NCBI RefSeq assembly: GCF_002008225.1
Contig: NZ_MRDH01000023.1
Span: 210,731-274,730, forward strand
Length of the DNA: 64,000 bases
From: Agrobacterium salinitolerans
GTDB lineage: Bacteria > Pseudomonadota > Alphaproteobacteria > Rhizobiales > Rhizobiaceae
Reading direction: 5' to 3'
How positions within the stretch are numbered: position 1 is the stretch's first letter; every line of letters starts with the position of its first letter. The notes beneath the pieces were generated by a model. That model did no database searches and had not been told where the DNA came from. It was given only the letters and a program-made list of their open reading frames with translations. The position numbers and the translations under genes are program-made. Shown piece by piece: positions 28,864 through 37,595 of the stretch.

Positions 28864-30510
28864 ATGCGCATCGATATCATCGACACGGACGCCGGCTTCG
28901 AGGCGATCCGCGAAAACTGGGATGCGGTGTTCATGGCCGATCCCCATGCCCGGCATTTCCTCTCTTGGGGGTGGCTCAGGGATTACATGCCGCGCCGCAG
29001 GCGCTGGTTCATTCTTGCGCTGCGCGAACGACAGGAAGGCTCGCCCTATGTGGCGTTTTTCCCGCTGCGCATCGTCACCGAACCGGACAAAAAAACCGGA
29101 CGCTTCCACGACAGCATCGTCATGGCCGGCAATGCGGCGGCGGATTACACCGGTTTCATCACCCTGCCGGATTATGAAAATCGCGCAGTCGCCGGCTTCT
29201 GTTCATACATACGGCAACAGAACTGGACCGAGCTGAAGCTCGATTATCTTTGCGGCCCGCCGGAACGCCGCGACGCGATGATCCGCGCACTTCAGGGCCC
29301 GCTCGTCATGTTTCGTGACAACATGCCGACCAACCCCTACAACATTAACAATTGCATCTGCCCGGTCGTGACCCTGCCGGAGACGTTCGACGGCTATCTC
29401 GACAGCCATATGAGCAGCCAGACCCGGCAGAAGCTCAGGCGTTTCCTGAGAAAAGTGGAGGGCGGCGACGAATATCGCATCACCTTTGCAACGCGGGAAA
29501 CAATCAGGCGGGATATGGACATCCTGTTCGATTTCTGGCGCATCCGCTGGGCGCCGCATAAGGGCAAGGAACGCACAGAGCTTCTGATCGGCGCGACGCG
29601 GCAGATGCTGATGGATGTCTATATCCGTGGCGATCTGGAAGTACCGGTATTGTGGTTCGGCGAACAGCCGCTGGGGGCACTCGCCAATATCATCGACCGC
29701 CAGAAGAAATCGGTCCTGTTCTACATTACCGGCCGCGACGAAAACTGGAAGACCCCTTCCCCCGGCCTCGTGCTGCATGGCCATTGCATTCGCAGGGCAA
29801 TCGAGCAGGGTTTTAAAACCTATGATTTCCTGCGCGGTAACGAGCCTTACAAATATTTCTTCGGGCCGGAGGAGCAGAAGCTGAGCTGCACGCTGTTCCG
29901 CACCCGCTCGGGCGACAATCTCGGCGGCAAGCTTCACCCGCGCAGCATCCGTTTTGTCTACGAACAGGCCCTCAAGCTCTATAAGGCAGGCCAGAAGGCG
30001 GCCGCCAATATTGCCTTCGCGCAGGTACTGACTGCGGCGCCGGACCATCTCGGCGCCCAATTCGGGCTCGCCAATCTATTGTTCGACCGGGGCGAATTCC
30101 GGGAGGCCGAAATCGCCTTTCTCAGCCTTCTGGCCGCCGGGCAGGAACCCGTCGTCCTTTGGCTGCGTATCGGCGAGGCGCGGCTGGCGCAGCAGCACTA
30201 CCACGAGGCGTCCGAGGCCTTCCGCCAGGTGACCAACCGCGCGCCTTTCCACCGGGAAGCGCTTTACAAATGCGCCGTGGCGCTGATTGCCGCTGAAAGA
30301 ACGATGGAAGGTGCGGAAATCCTCGACAGGCTGCAGCACTATCACTCGGACGATGCAGCCCATCTGGAATATGCGGAAAAGGCCCGTGCAGCCCTTGCCC
30401 GGCTGGAACTGGCAAAGGCGAAGGTTCCGCTGCCGGCCGATGTCGTCACGCTCTCCATCAAGCCGAAAGCGGCAGGCAAGCGCTGGCACCCGCCAAAGGT
30501 TTTGCATTAA
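28864..30510 (+). CDS. celD: CelD/BcsL, cellulose-locus acetyltransferase with TPR tail
   Basis: 548 residues. N-terminal ~340 residues form a FemAB/GNAT-like (Acetyltransf_6) domain (HFLSWGWLRDYMP, RRFLRKVEGGDEYRI, YDFLRGNEPYKYFFG); residues ~355-520 are TPR-like helices (FAQVLTAAPDHLGAQFGLANLLFDRGEFREAEIAF). In class III cellulose operons this protein (BcsL) is encoded with BcsM and is thought to help modify the polymer or a lipid intermediate. The ATG at 28864 is preceded by GGGAGGGGG; the frame open from 28834 lacks one. It faces the celABC operon. Confidence 0.85.
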   Translation: MRIDIIDTDAGFEAIRENWDAVFMADPHARHFLSWGWLRDYMPRRRRWFILALRERQEGSPYVAFFPLRIVTEPDKKTGRFHDSIVMAGNAAADYTGFITLPDYENRAVAGFCSYIRQQNWTELKLDYLCGPPERRDAMIRALQGPLVMFRDNMPTNPYNINNCICPVVTLPETFDGYLDSHMSSQTRQKLRRFLRKVEGGDEYRITFATRETIRRDMDILFDFWRIRWAPHKGKERTELLIGATRQMLMDVYIRGDLEVPVLWFGEQPLGALANIIDRQKKSVLFYITGRDENWKTPSPGLVLHGHCIRRAIEQGFKTYDFLRGNEPYKYFFGPEEQKLSCTLFRTRSGDNLGGKLHPRSIRFVYEQALKLYKAGQKAAANIAFAQVLTAAPDHLGAQFGLANLLFDRGEFREAEIAFLSLLAAGQEPVVLWLRIGEARLAQQHYHEASEAFRQVTNRAPFHREALYKCAVALIAAERTMEGAEILDRLQHYHSDDAAHLEYAEKARAALARLELAKAKVPLPADVVTLSIKPKAAGKRWHPPKVLH

Positions 30511-30570
30511 AGGCAACGCCCTGTAAGTTGCGGCAGGAAAAACCGGCCGGTCGACTTGCAAGGATGTTTG

Positions 30571-31725
30571 ATGTTTCTGACCAACAAGGACATGCTCGAT
30601 CTCATTGAGCTTCGCCATGATCTGCACCGTCATCCGGAAATTTCCGGCGAGGAGAAGCAAACGGCGCGGCGCATCCGCGCTTTCCTCGAGCGGGCGCAGC
30701 CCGACCAGCTTTTCACCGCTCTCGGCGGCCATGGCGTAGCTGCGGTCTATGACAGCGGCAAAAGCGGCCCGGCGATTCTGATCCGTTCGGAACTCGATGC
30801 TCTGCCCATTCACGAAAAGAGTGACGCCGAATACCGCTCCGGCACCGACGGCAAGGGCCATCTTTGCGGCCATGACGGCCACTCCACCATTCTGACGGCG
30901 CTTGCGCTCGGCCTTTCTCGGCAGCGCCCGGAGACCGGCCGCGTCATCCTTCTGTACCAGCCGGCGGAAGAAACCGGCGCGGGCGCCGCCGCCGTCCTCG
31001 CCGACCCGCACTTTGGGCAGATAAAGCCGGATTATTCCTTTTCGCTTCACAACCTCCCCGGCCTTCCTTTCGGCCATGTCAGCGTCGTGGAAGGTCCGGT
31101 CAACTGCGCGTCACGCGGGATCAAATTCCGCCTTTCCGGCAAGACCGCGCATGCGTCTTCGCCCGAACATGGCATTTCCCCGATGCAGGCAATATCCTGG
31201 CTGATGCCGGCCTTGGCCGAACTGGGCTCCGGTTTCCCGCCCGAACCCGATTTTTCCATGGTGACGATCACCCATGCCGCGATGGGCGAAGCCGCCTTCG
31301 GCATTTCCCCAGCCGATGCTGAAATCTGGGCGACACTCCGGACACTGACCGACGACCGGATGGAAAAACTCTGCGAGGCTGCGGAAACGCTGGCTAAAAA
31401 GGCGGCGGACAAACAGCAGCTGACACTCGACGTCACCTATGACGATATTTTCCTGCATTGCGAAAACGCGCCTGACGCGGTCGGGCACATCCGGCGCGCG
31501 CTGGACGAGGAGAAAATCTCCCACGGTTCGGAGGGGCTGCCCATGCGGGCTTCCGAGGATTTCGGCCGCTTTCGCGCCGTTTCGTCATCGGCGATGTTCT
31601 TTCTCGGCGCAGGCCGGGATTATCCCAACCTGCACAATCCGGATTACGACTTTCCGGATGCGCTGATCGGCACCGGCGCGCGCATTTTCATGCGCATCAT
31701 CCGCAACCTGTCCGACGCAAAATAG
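30571..31725 (+). CDS. celE: CelE/BcsM, M20-type amidohydrolase of the cellulose locus
   Basis: 384-residue M20D amidohydrolase: HDLHRHPEISGEE, metal-binding LCGHDGHST, catalytic/metal YQPAEETGAGA and SLHNLPG, then KTAHASSPEHG. Metal ligands expected for the family are present. AAGGA precedes the ATG at 30571; a TTG at 30556 is less likely. Second gene of celDE. Its substrate in cellulose synthesis is unknown; relatives remove N-acyl groups from amino acids. Confidence 0.85.
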   Translation: MFLTNKDMLDLIELRHDLHRHPEISGEEKQTARRIRAFLERAQPDQLFTALGGHGVAAVYDSGKSGPAILIRSELDALPIHEKSDAEYRSGTDGKGHLCGHDGHSTILTALALGLSRQRPETGRVILLYQPAEETGAGAAAVLADPHFGQIKPDYSFSLHNLPGLPFGHVSVVEGPVNCASRGIKFRLSGKTAHASSPEHGISPMQAISWLMPALAELGSGFPPEPDFSMVTITHAAMGEAAFGISPADAEIWATLRTLTDDRMEKLCEAAETLAKKAADKQQLTLDVTYDDIFLHCENAPDAVGHIRRALDEEKISHGSEGLPMRASEDFGRFRAVSSSAMFFLGAGRDYPNLHNPDYDFPDALIGTGARIFMRIIRNLSDAK

Positions 31726-31762
31726 CAGCGGCCGAAGACATCCAGCCACGATCAGCCGAACG

Positions 31763-34066
31763 TCAGCCGCCCTGGGGGCCGTTGCTCGGCCGGGCGGCGC
31801 GCACCGCAGCCAGCCCGCGGATACCATCCTTGTTTCCGATAGCCGTCAGGCTTTCGAAAATCTGGGCGGCCTCACCATAACGGCGCATGGCGAGGTAGGA
31901 ATAACCGCGCAGCACCATCAGGTCAGTGCGTTCATCCGCCAGCCGCGCGCGCTGATCGAGCAGGAGAAGAGTTTCAACATATCGCTTCGACCCGAATGCG
32001 GAAACCGCTCGATCGGCAAGGATCGCGACTTGCAGTTCCGTCGCACGCGGGCGATCCATGTGCGACTTCGTTGCCGAGACGGCTGCACGGTCCGTCAAGC
32101 CCATGCGCAGATAGGCAAGGCTCTGGCCATAGGCCGCATCGCTTTTGACATTGGACTGACCGCTTTCTATCGCGGATTCGAAAGCTTTGAGAGCCTCCGC
32201 CGGCCGGTTCGTCTCCATCAGGCACCAACCGAGATCGAGCGCCTGCTGTGGCGGCAAACGTTGCGGATCGGGATAGGCAACGCAGGAGCGTGGGCGCGAT
32301 GCGGCGCTTGTTTCCCTTCGCACCTGCACTACGCGGCGCGCCTGCTTGCGCGAAGGTTCAGGTTGCTGGACGACGGGTGGATTATACACCACCGCCGTTT
32401 CCCCCTGCGGGGCATTGGCCTGCAGGGGCGGCGGCGTCACCTGTGCCGCAACCGCCTGCCCGGACTGATCCACCATGCGCGCGGTTCCCACATCGGCGAT
32501 ACGTTGCGAACGGCCTCCCCATTGCTGCTGGATGCCGCGCAGGCCGGCAAGATTGCGAAGATCGTGATAGCTGACGGCCATGCCGTAGGCTGATGGCTCA
32601 TCATCGGGTTTCCAGCCAAGGGCCGTACTGAACCATTGCAAAGCGAGCGGCGTCTGCCGGAAGGCAAGCGAGTACCAGCCGAATTGCTGCGCCGTCGCCG
32701 CATCCTTGCGCGCCACCGTTTCGGCGGCGATACGTTGCAGCACATCGGGAGGTAGAACGACCGGCGGCTCCAGCGCCAGAAGATTGGCGGTTGCGGCGAG
32801 ATAGGTCGCAAGCGCTTCGTCGGATGCGTTGCGCCATTTATACATGACGTCCTCGGCCTCACGCGGCTCGTTACGGTCGATCAGCGCCAGCGCCAGACCC
32901 TGCGACGCCGACGCGCTGTCTTCTTCTTCCCGCGCCTTGCGGAACCATTTTTCCGCCTCCGCCATGTTCTTCTGCCGGATATTGTACCAGCCGAGCAGCA
33001 GGGCGTCGCTTGCAAGCTTGTCGGTCTCGGCAAGTCGCTGAAGCCGCATCACATAGGTCGAGGGAACGTTGACGCCCTCCTTCTCCCCTGCCTTTGCCAC
33101 GAACTGACGGGCGAGATCATTCTTGACCGGTTCGAATTCCAGTTGACCGTCCACACCCGGTTTTTCCCTGGCAAGCAGCTCGTCCATCATTTCCGCCGGC
33201 AAAAGCGCGGATGCCTTCTGCACGGTGGCGAGCCTGTCGCTGGCGACAGTGCAATTGTTGAGAATGTAGAGATAGGCGTCGCGCGCCCGTCCCATCCGGT
33301 CGGTATTGGCGAAAGCATCGGCAACCCGCCACAGCACATCGACCTCGCCGCAGGTCAGCAGGCCGGGGTTGTTGGCAGCTGTATCCACCACTGTTGCATA
33401 TTGCTTGAGATCGGAAGCATTAACGAGGCGCTGGCGCGCTTCGGCAAGGGAAAGCATGCCCATCAGATTGTCGGGCGCCTGCCAGCCGGGCTCCGCCTGC
33501 TGGCGGTCGGCAATCGCTTTCCGCACCTCGGCATAACGGCCGTCGGTATAAAGCTGCCACATCGCGTCGAGCTGAGGATCGCCGTTTTCGGGAATGGCGA
33601 GAGGATCGGCAGGCGGCGTCCAGTTGGGATAGAGCGCGCGCAGGCGCGCGATTTCGGCTTGAAGACGCTGCGTATCGCCCCTCGCCGCGAAATAGCGCAA
33701 TGCGCTCAAATCGACCTCGGGCATATCGGCCGAGGCAGGCTGGGTGGCACGAGGGGCCGGTGCCTGCGTCGTCTTCGTTTGCGGTGCCTGCCCGGCAGAC
33801 GGCGTGACCGGCAAGGGGTCGGTCGCCGGCACCGTCACCGGCGGTGTCTCGGGCTGCGTTACCTGCGCCATTTCACGGTTCTTGACGAAAGCATTTATCT
33901 GCGCCGGATTGGCCGCAGTCGACAAAACACGCTGCGTCGTCCGGTTGTCGCCGACCGCCGAGGTATGCACCTCCGACACCCGCCCGAGGATGCTGTCACG
34001 CCAGTGGAAGGCGGCGAGCGCTATAAGAAGCAGAATGAGAGCCGAGGTCGACAGTGGCTTGTTCAT
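31763..34066 (-). CDS. bcsK: BcsK-like TPR protein of the cellulose operon
   Basis: 767 residues. One N-terminal membrane helix (LSTSALILLLIALAAFHW), a Pro/Thr/Gln-rich linker (~60-115), then TPR/SEL-like helical repeats to the end (LGWCLMETNRPAEALKAFESAIE, AYGQSLAYLRMGLTDRAAVSATKS). There is no C-terminal beta-barrel, so it is not a full BcsC. The ATG at 34066 overlaps the celC stop (ATGA) with GGGGAA upstream. Its place after celC matches bcsK of class III operons and possibly the gene called celG in Agrobacterium. Likely a periplasmic scaffold. Confidence 0.78.
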   Translation of the reverse strand: MNKPLSTSALILLLIALAAFHWRDSILGRVSEVHTSAVGDNRTTQRVLSTAANPAQINAFVKNREMAQVTQPETPPVTVPATDPLPVTPSAGQAPQTKTTQAPAPRATQPASADMPEVDLSALRYFAARGDTQRLQAEIARLRALYPNWTPPADPLAIPENGDPQLDAMWQLYTDGRYAEVRKAIADRQQAEPGWQAPDNLMGMLSLAEARQRLVNASDLKQYATVVDTAANNPGLLTCGEVDVLWRVADAFANTDRMGRARDAYLYILNNCTVASDRLATVQKASALLPAEMMDELLAREKPGVDGQLEFEPVKNDLARQFVAKAGEKEGVNVPSTYVMRLQRLAETDKLASDALLLGWYNIRQKNMAEAEKWFRKAREEEDSASASQGLALALIDRNEPREAEDVMYKWRNASDEALATYLAATANLLALEPPVVLPPDVLQRIAAETVARKDAATAQQFGWYSLAFRQTPLALQWFSTALGWKPDDEPSAYGMAVSYHDLRNLAGLRGIQQQWGGRSQRIADVGTARMVDQSGQAVAAQVTPPPLQANAPQGETAVVYNPPVVQQPEPSRKQARRVVQVRRETSAASRPRSCVAYPDPQRLPPQQALDLGWCLMETNRPAEALKAFESAIESGQSNVKSDAAYGQSLAYLRMGLTDRAAVSATKSHMDRPRATELQVAILADRAVSAFGSKRYVETLLLLDQRARLADERTDLMVLRGYSYLAMRRYGEAAQIFESLTAIGNKDGIRGLAAVRAARPSNGPQGG

Positions 34067-35118
34067 CGGCATTCCCCGTTATTCCTTGCCAGAAACGACA
34101 ATGCCAGAAGATGCAATGTGGAAGGATAATAAAGTGTTGGCTGGAAATTCTTAAGTTCGGCGGAAACGTCCGGCCCGCCGCCGATACAGGCTGCGAGCGC
34201 CGGGATGATGCGATAGCCGGGATCGGACAGGACATCCTTGACCGCGCCGCTCCTCAGATCGAAGGTTCCGGCAGCGCCGCTTTCCAGCGTCATGCCGCTT
34301 TTCAGCCGGGCAAGCAGCACCGGCGATCCCATATTCGCCCTTGCCAGATAAAGCGGTATGCGCACCGCATTATAGCCGAATTCCGGCGGGAAGCCCGATG
34401 CTGGCTGCGGCTTCGTCTTCACCGATACCCAGTCGGCCGGCAGTTTTCGATCGCTGAAAGCGAATGTCTCGATCTGCGCCGCACCGTCATCGGCAATGGC
34501 TTTCCAAAGCGGCGATGGCGCAACAAGATTGAGTACCGGAAAGGCCTCGAAAATCAGATAGGAAGGATTGAGCACTGGCCCGTCCTCCCGGTCATCCTCG
34601 TTAAAACCGCTGGCCGCCGGCAAAAGCAGCGTTCGCCCGCCGCGTCGCACCACCGTCTTCTTGAGAATGGCGGATGCGATGGCTGCCGATGCTTGGGCAT
34701 AATCCTGCCGGTTCCATTGCCCTGCCGCCAGCGCCAACGCATAAGCGATCAGAATGTCGCCATCCGTGGCGTTGTTGATATCGGTTATATGCGGCTTGAT
34801 GCGCGGATCCCATTTCCAGGCGGAAAGCCCGTCGTCACGCACCAAAAGCTCGGTGCGCGTGAAACTCCAGATCAGCTCGAAGTCGGACAGGTTGTCGGCA
34901 AGCACGGCAAGCCACATGCCGTAGCCCTGGCCTTCGCTATGGCTGATATTGCCGTTGCCCGTATCGATGACGCGGCCGCCGGGATCGAGAAACGCGCCTT
35001 TATAGGCGGACCACGCCTCCGGCGAAACCGAAGCGGCGCGGCTGACGGAAATACCTGCAATCATCGTCATCATGGACAGGAAGAAAATACCGGCCAGTTT
35101 CGAAATTCCGCTCTTCAT
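34063..35118 (-). CDS. celC: CelC/BcsZ, GH8 endo-beta-1,4-glucanase
   Basis: 351 residues. Signal peptide to about SVSRAAS; GH8 motifs ISHSEGQGYGM with proton donor Glu62 and the family signature NNATDGDILIAYALALA (Asp119, Asp121). Periplasmic cellulase that trims or edits nascent cellulose; required for normal cellulose synthesis in related operons. Overlaps celB and bcsK by ATGA junctions. Confidence 0.92.
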   Translation of the reverse strand: MKSGISKLAGIFFLSMMTMIAGISVSRAASVSPEAWSAYKGAFLDPGGRVIDTGNGNISHSEGQGYGMWLAVLADNLSDFELIWSFTRTELLVRDDGLSAWKWDPRIKPHITDINNATDGDILIAYALALAAGQWNRQDYAQASAAIASAILKKTVVRRGGRTLLLPAASGFNEDDREDGPVLNPSYLIFEAFPVLNLVAPSPLWKAIADDGAAQIETFAFSDRKLPADWVSVKTKPQPASGFPPEFGYNAVRIPLYLARANMGSPVLLARLKSGMTLESGAAGTFDLRSGAVKDVLSDPGYRIIPALAACIGGGPDVSAELKNFQPTLYYPSTLHLLALSFLARNNGECR

Positions 35119-37595
35119 CGATGCCGTCCCATCATGCGCAGCATCGCGAAAGTGGCGAGGCCAAGGAGAGACACGAAACCGATGAACGCCAGCGAATAGG
35201 AAAGAACGTTGGAAGACAACCAGTTGGCGGCGATCAGCCTCCAGTTGGAAAGGGAAAACGCCCGCGTGACGTAAAAATAAGGCCGCTCCACCTCCACTGT
35301 CTCCAGCTTTTCGGCAGCGGCATCGTAAGCGGCAACACGTCCCCTCACGCCGCTCCAGCGGTTTTCCCGTGTCATCGCCGCCATCCCGTCACGAAGTTCG
35401 GCTGAAGTCGGTGCAGTGGCAAGCGTCCACACCCCCTCGCCGGAGGGGCTCAGCCCCTGGGCCAGCATGAAGGAGACATTGCTTGGCGGCGCATAGAGCT
35501 GCTCGGCTGCCGGCAGGAAGCGCAGCGTATCCGAACTCAGGTCGAAATTCCGCTTCATCCACTCCTCGAGGGAGGACACCTGCCCCTCCCAGACACCGCC
35601 ATCCACCCGCTCGCGCCAGTCGTTGAAAAGGGTATCGCTGCTTTGGGCGGGCGGCTGGACGCCGGTTCCCATTTTCCAGGAAATCTGGCTGGAGGAAACG
35701 AGATTGAACTGGCCGATCAATGCCTGCGGGAACTGCGAAATCGTGCCGACGAACAGCGCGTCGCGATCGCCGATCACCAGTGGCGAGGCGACAGTCTCAA
35801 TGTCGATGGGATGCCCCGCCACGCTTGCCAGACGGCTGATCAGCGTCGCTGCCGCAGACATGGTATCGGTGTCGAAACGGTCGAGTGACAGGGCAACAGG
35901 TGCTCCGCCGGTCCGATAGGGTTGTCCGGCCCCCGCCATCGCGGCGAGATCCGGCTTGCGGCCGATCTGCGCATAGTCCGGAATATGAAGTTCCGACGTG
36001 TCGAACAATGCAAAACGCGGCGTCGTGCTGGCGGGCGCGCCGGGGGCGCAGGCCTGATCCTGTGCCGTCATCAACACCGCCTCGATGGTCACCTTGTTCG
36101 GCCCGGGCTTGAAATGACGCATCGTCACATTGATCGGCAGATGCCGGAAAATGCCGCCGCCATTGTTGGAAATCGGCACGGTCGAGGCTATCTGGTCATT
36201 GACGTAGATATCGACATGGCTGCCCGGCAGTACCTGCGACGAATAGGCGGCGTCGAGGAGAAGCGACGCCTCACCATAGGCAGATGCGTAAAAATCAGCC
36301 GGCATGCCGACATAAAATTCGTTGCGGAAACGCCGCCCGCCAAATTCGGTGCTTTCGAGACCAAGTTCGGAAAGCGCGATACGACGATCAGACATGATGA
36401 GCGGCACATCCGGCGCATGCCAGCTGCGGGTCGAAAAAGTCGTTCTCTGCGCACCGGGGGTGCGCGATATCGACGAAAACAACGTTTCAATTGCCGCCTG
36501 CACCGCCTGAGAGGTGGGACCGCTCACAAAAAGCGGGGAAAGAGCGCCCGGCGCGGCAGCGCCGAAGCCGGCGAAAGCGCCTGCCGAAGCCTCGGGTGGC
36601 AGCGTTCCTGCGATCCCGGCGATCTCACGGGCGGTGCCGACGAAGACCGTCAGCGTGCCCGCCTTGCGTTCAGGGGAAGGAGCAGCCACGAAGCGGATCG
36701 TCTGGTTCGGCATCTGGGTTCGGAGCGCCAGCGCCTGTGAAAGGCGCAGGAGAGAATCCGCAAATGCCGGATTTCCGAGTGCCGGTGCGACAATCTCGAT
36801 CGACGTCATCGCCTTGCCATCCGGCCCGGTCGCCTGAATATCGTCGATATTGGTAAAGCTTCCGGCGACATCCGCATTAAAGCCGATATAGGTATTGCCA
36901 GGGTCAATATCGGTCCACAGATCATAGGTGGACTGGATCGTGCAATCGGTTCTATGGCGTTGCTGTACGCCCAGTCTCACGACATTAGAGCCGACCTGCA
37001 AGACACCGGGCGGAATCGTCAAGGAGACATTGCCTTCGCTGTCGGGCGCTTCGATACGCGCCGGATCCAGCGCGACATTGTTCAGGCTGACCTGAAAATT
37101 CGAGCTTTCCGGCGCGACGACAATGGCGTTCTGATACCCGATATTGAGCGAAACGGCGGCGTTCACCTGTTCCGGCGTCAGGTAGATACTCCATTGCCGC
37201 CGATCCATCTCACCGGAAAGGCTGAGCTTTTCATAAGGCAGGATGTAACGTCGGCGGCTGTCGGCGTTGAGCGACGGTGCTGGAGCAGGTCCTGCGCCCT
37301 CCTGACGCGGAGGAGCCGCAACCGGCGGCGGCAACGGAACGGCGGGGCTCTGCTGCGACTGCGGCGCGGGCTGAACGGCAAATGGCGGCGGGGTGGATGG
37401 CTGAGACGACGACCGGGCCGGCATCTGGGCAGGCGGCAGCTGATACGGTGCGGCAGGCGGCTCGGGTGTCGGAGCAGTTTGGGCGGGCCGTTCCGGCGAC
37501 ATGTCGAAAGGAGAGGACTGCGCCATAGCGCCCGTGGTGACGGCTCCCCATACCAATATTGCCAGAGAATCCCGGATGGGTTTACGGTCGGTCAT
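35115..37595 (-). CDS. celB: CelB/BcsB, periplasmic cellulose synthase subunit
   Basis: 826 residues. Signal peptide (AILVWGAVTTGAMAQ), a ~110-residue Pro/Gln-rich linker, alternating carbohydrate-binding and flavodoxin-like domains (LNIGYQNAIVVAPESSNFQVSLN, FYVGMPADFYASAYGEASLLLD, DIYVNDQIAS), and a C-terminal membrane helix (VLSYSLAFIGFVSLLGLATFAML) that docks on CelA. Start at 37595 overlaps the celA stop (ATGA); the longer frame inside celA is not used. Confidence 0.92.
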   Translation of the reverse strand: MTDRKPIRDSLAILVWGAVTTGAMAQSSPFDMSPERPAQTAPTPEPPAAPYQLPPAQMPARSSSQPSTPPPFAVQPAPQSQQSPAVPLPPPVAAPPRQEGAGPAPAPSLNADSRRRYILPYEKLSLSGEMDRRQWSIYLTPEQVNAAVSLNIGYQNAIVVAPESSNFQVSLNNVALDPARIEAPDSEGNVSLTIPPGVLQVGSNVVRLGVQQRHRTDCTIQSTYDLWTDIDPGNTYIGFNADVAGSFTNIDDIQATGPDGKAMTSIEIVAPALGNPAFADSLLRLSQALALRTQMPNQTIRFVAAPSPERKAGTLTVFVGTAREIAGIAGTLPPEASAGAFAGFGAAAPGALSPLFVSGPTSQAVQAAIETLFSSISRTPGAQRTTFSTRSWHAPDVPLIMSDRRIALSELGLESTEFGGRRFRNEFYVGMPADFYASAYGEASLLLDAAYSSQVLPGSHVDIYVNDQIASTVPISNNGGGIFRHLPINVTMRHFKPGPNKVTIEAVLMTAQDQACAPGAPASTTPRFALFDTSELHIPDYAQIGRKPDLAAMAGAGQPYRTGGAPVALSLDRFDTDTMSAAATLISRLASVAGHPIDIETVASPLVIGDRDALFVGTISQFPQALIGQFNLVSSSQISWKMGTGVQPPAQSSDTLFNDWRERVDGGVWEGQVSSLEEWMKRNFDLSSDTLRFLPAAEQLYAPPSNVSFMLAQGLSPSGEGVWTLATAPTSAELRDGMAAMTRENRWSGVRGRVAAYDAAAEKLETVEVERPYFYVTRAFSLSNWRLIAANWLSSNVLSYSLAFIGFVSLLGLATFAMLRMMGRHR

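Noticed and set aside
31763..34066. Calling the TPR protein a full BcsC
   Set aside because: It has one N-terminal membrane helix and TPR-like repeats but no C-terminal outer-membrane beta-barrel; BcsK-like fits better.
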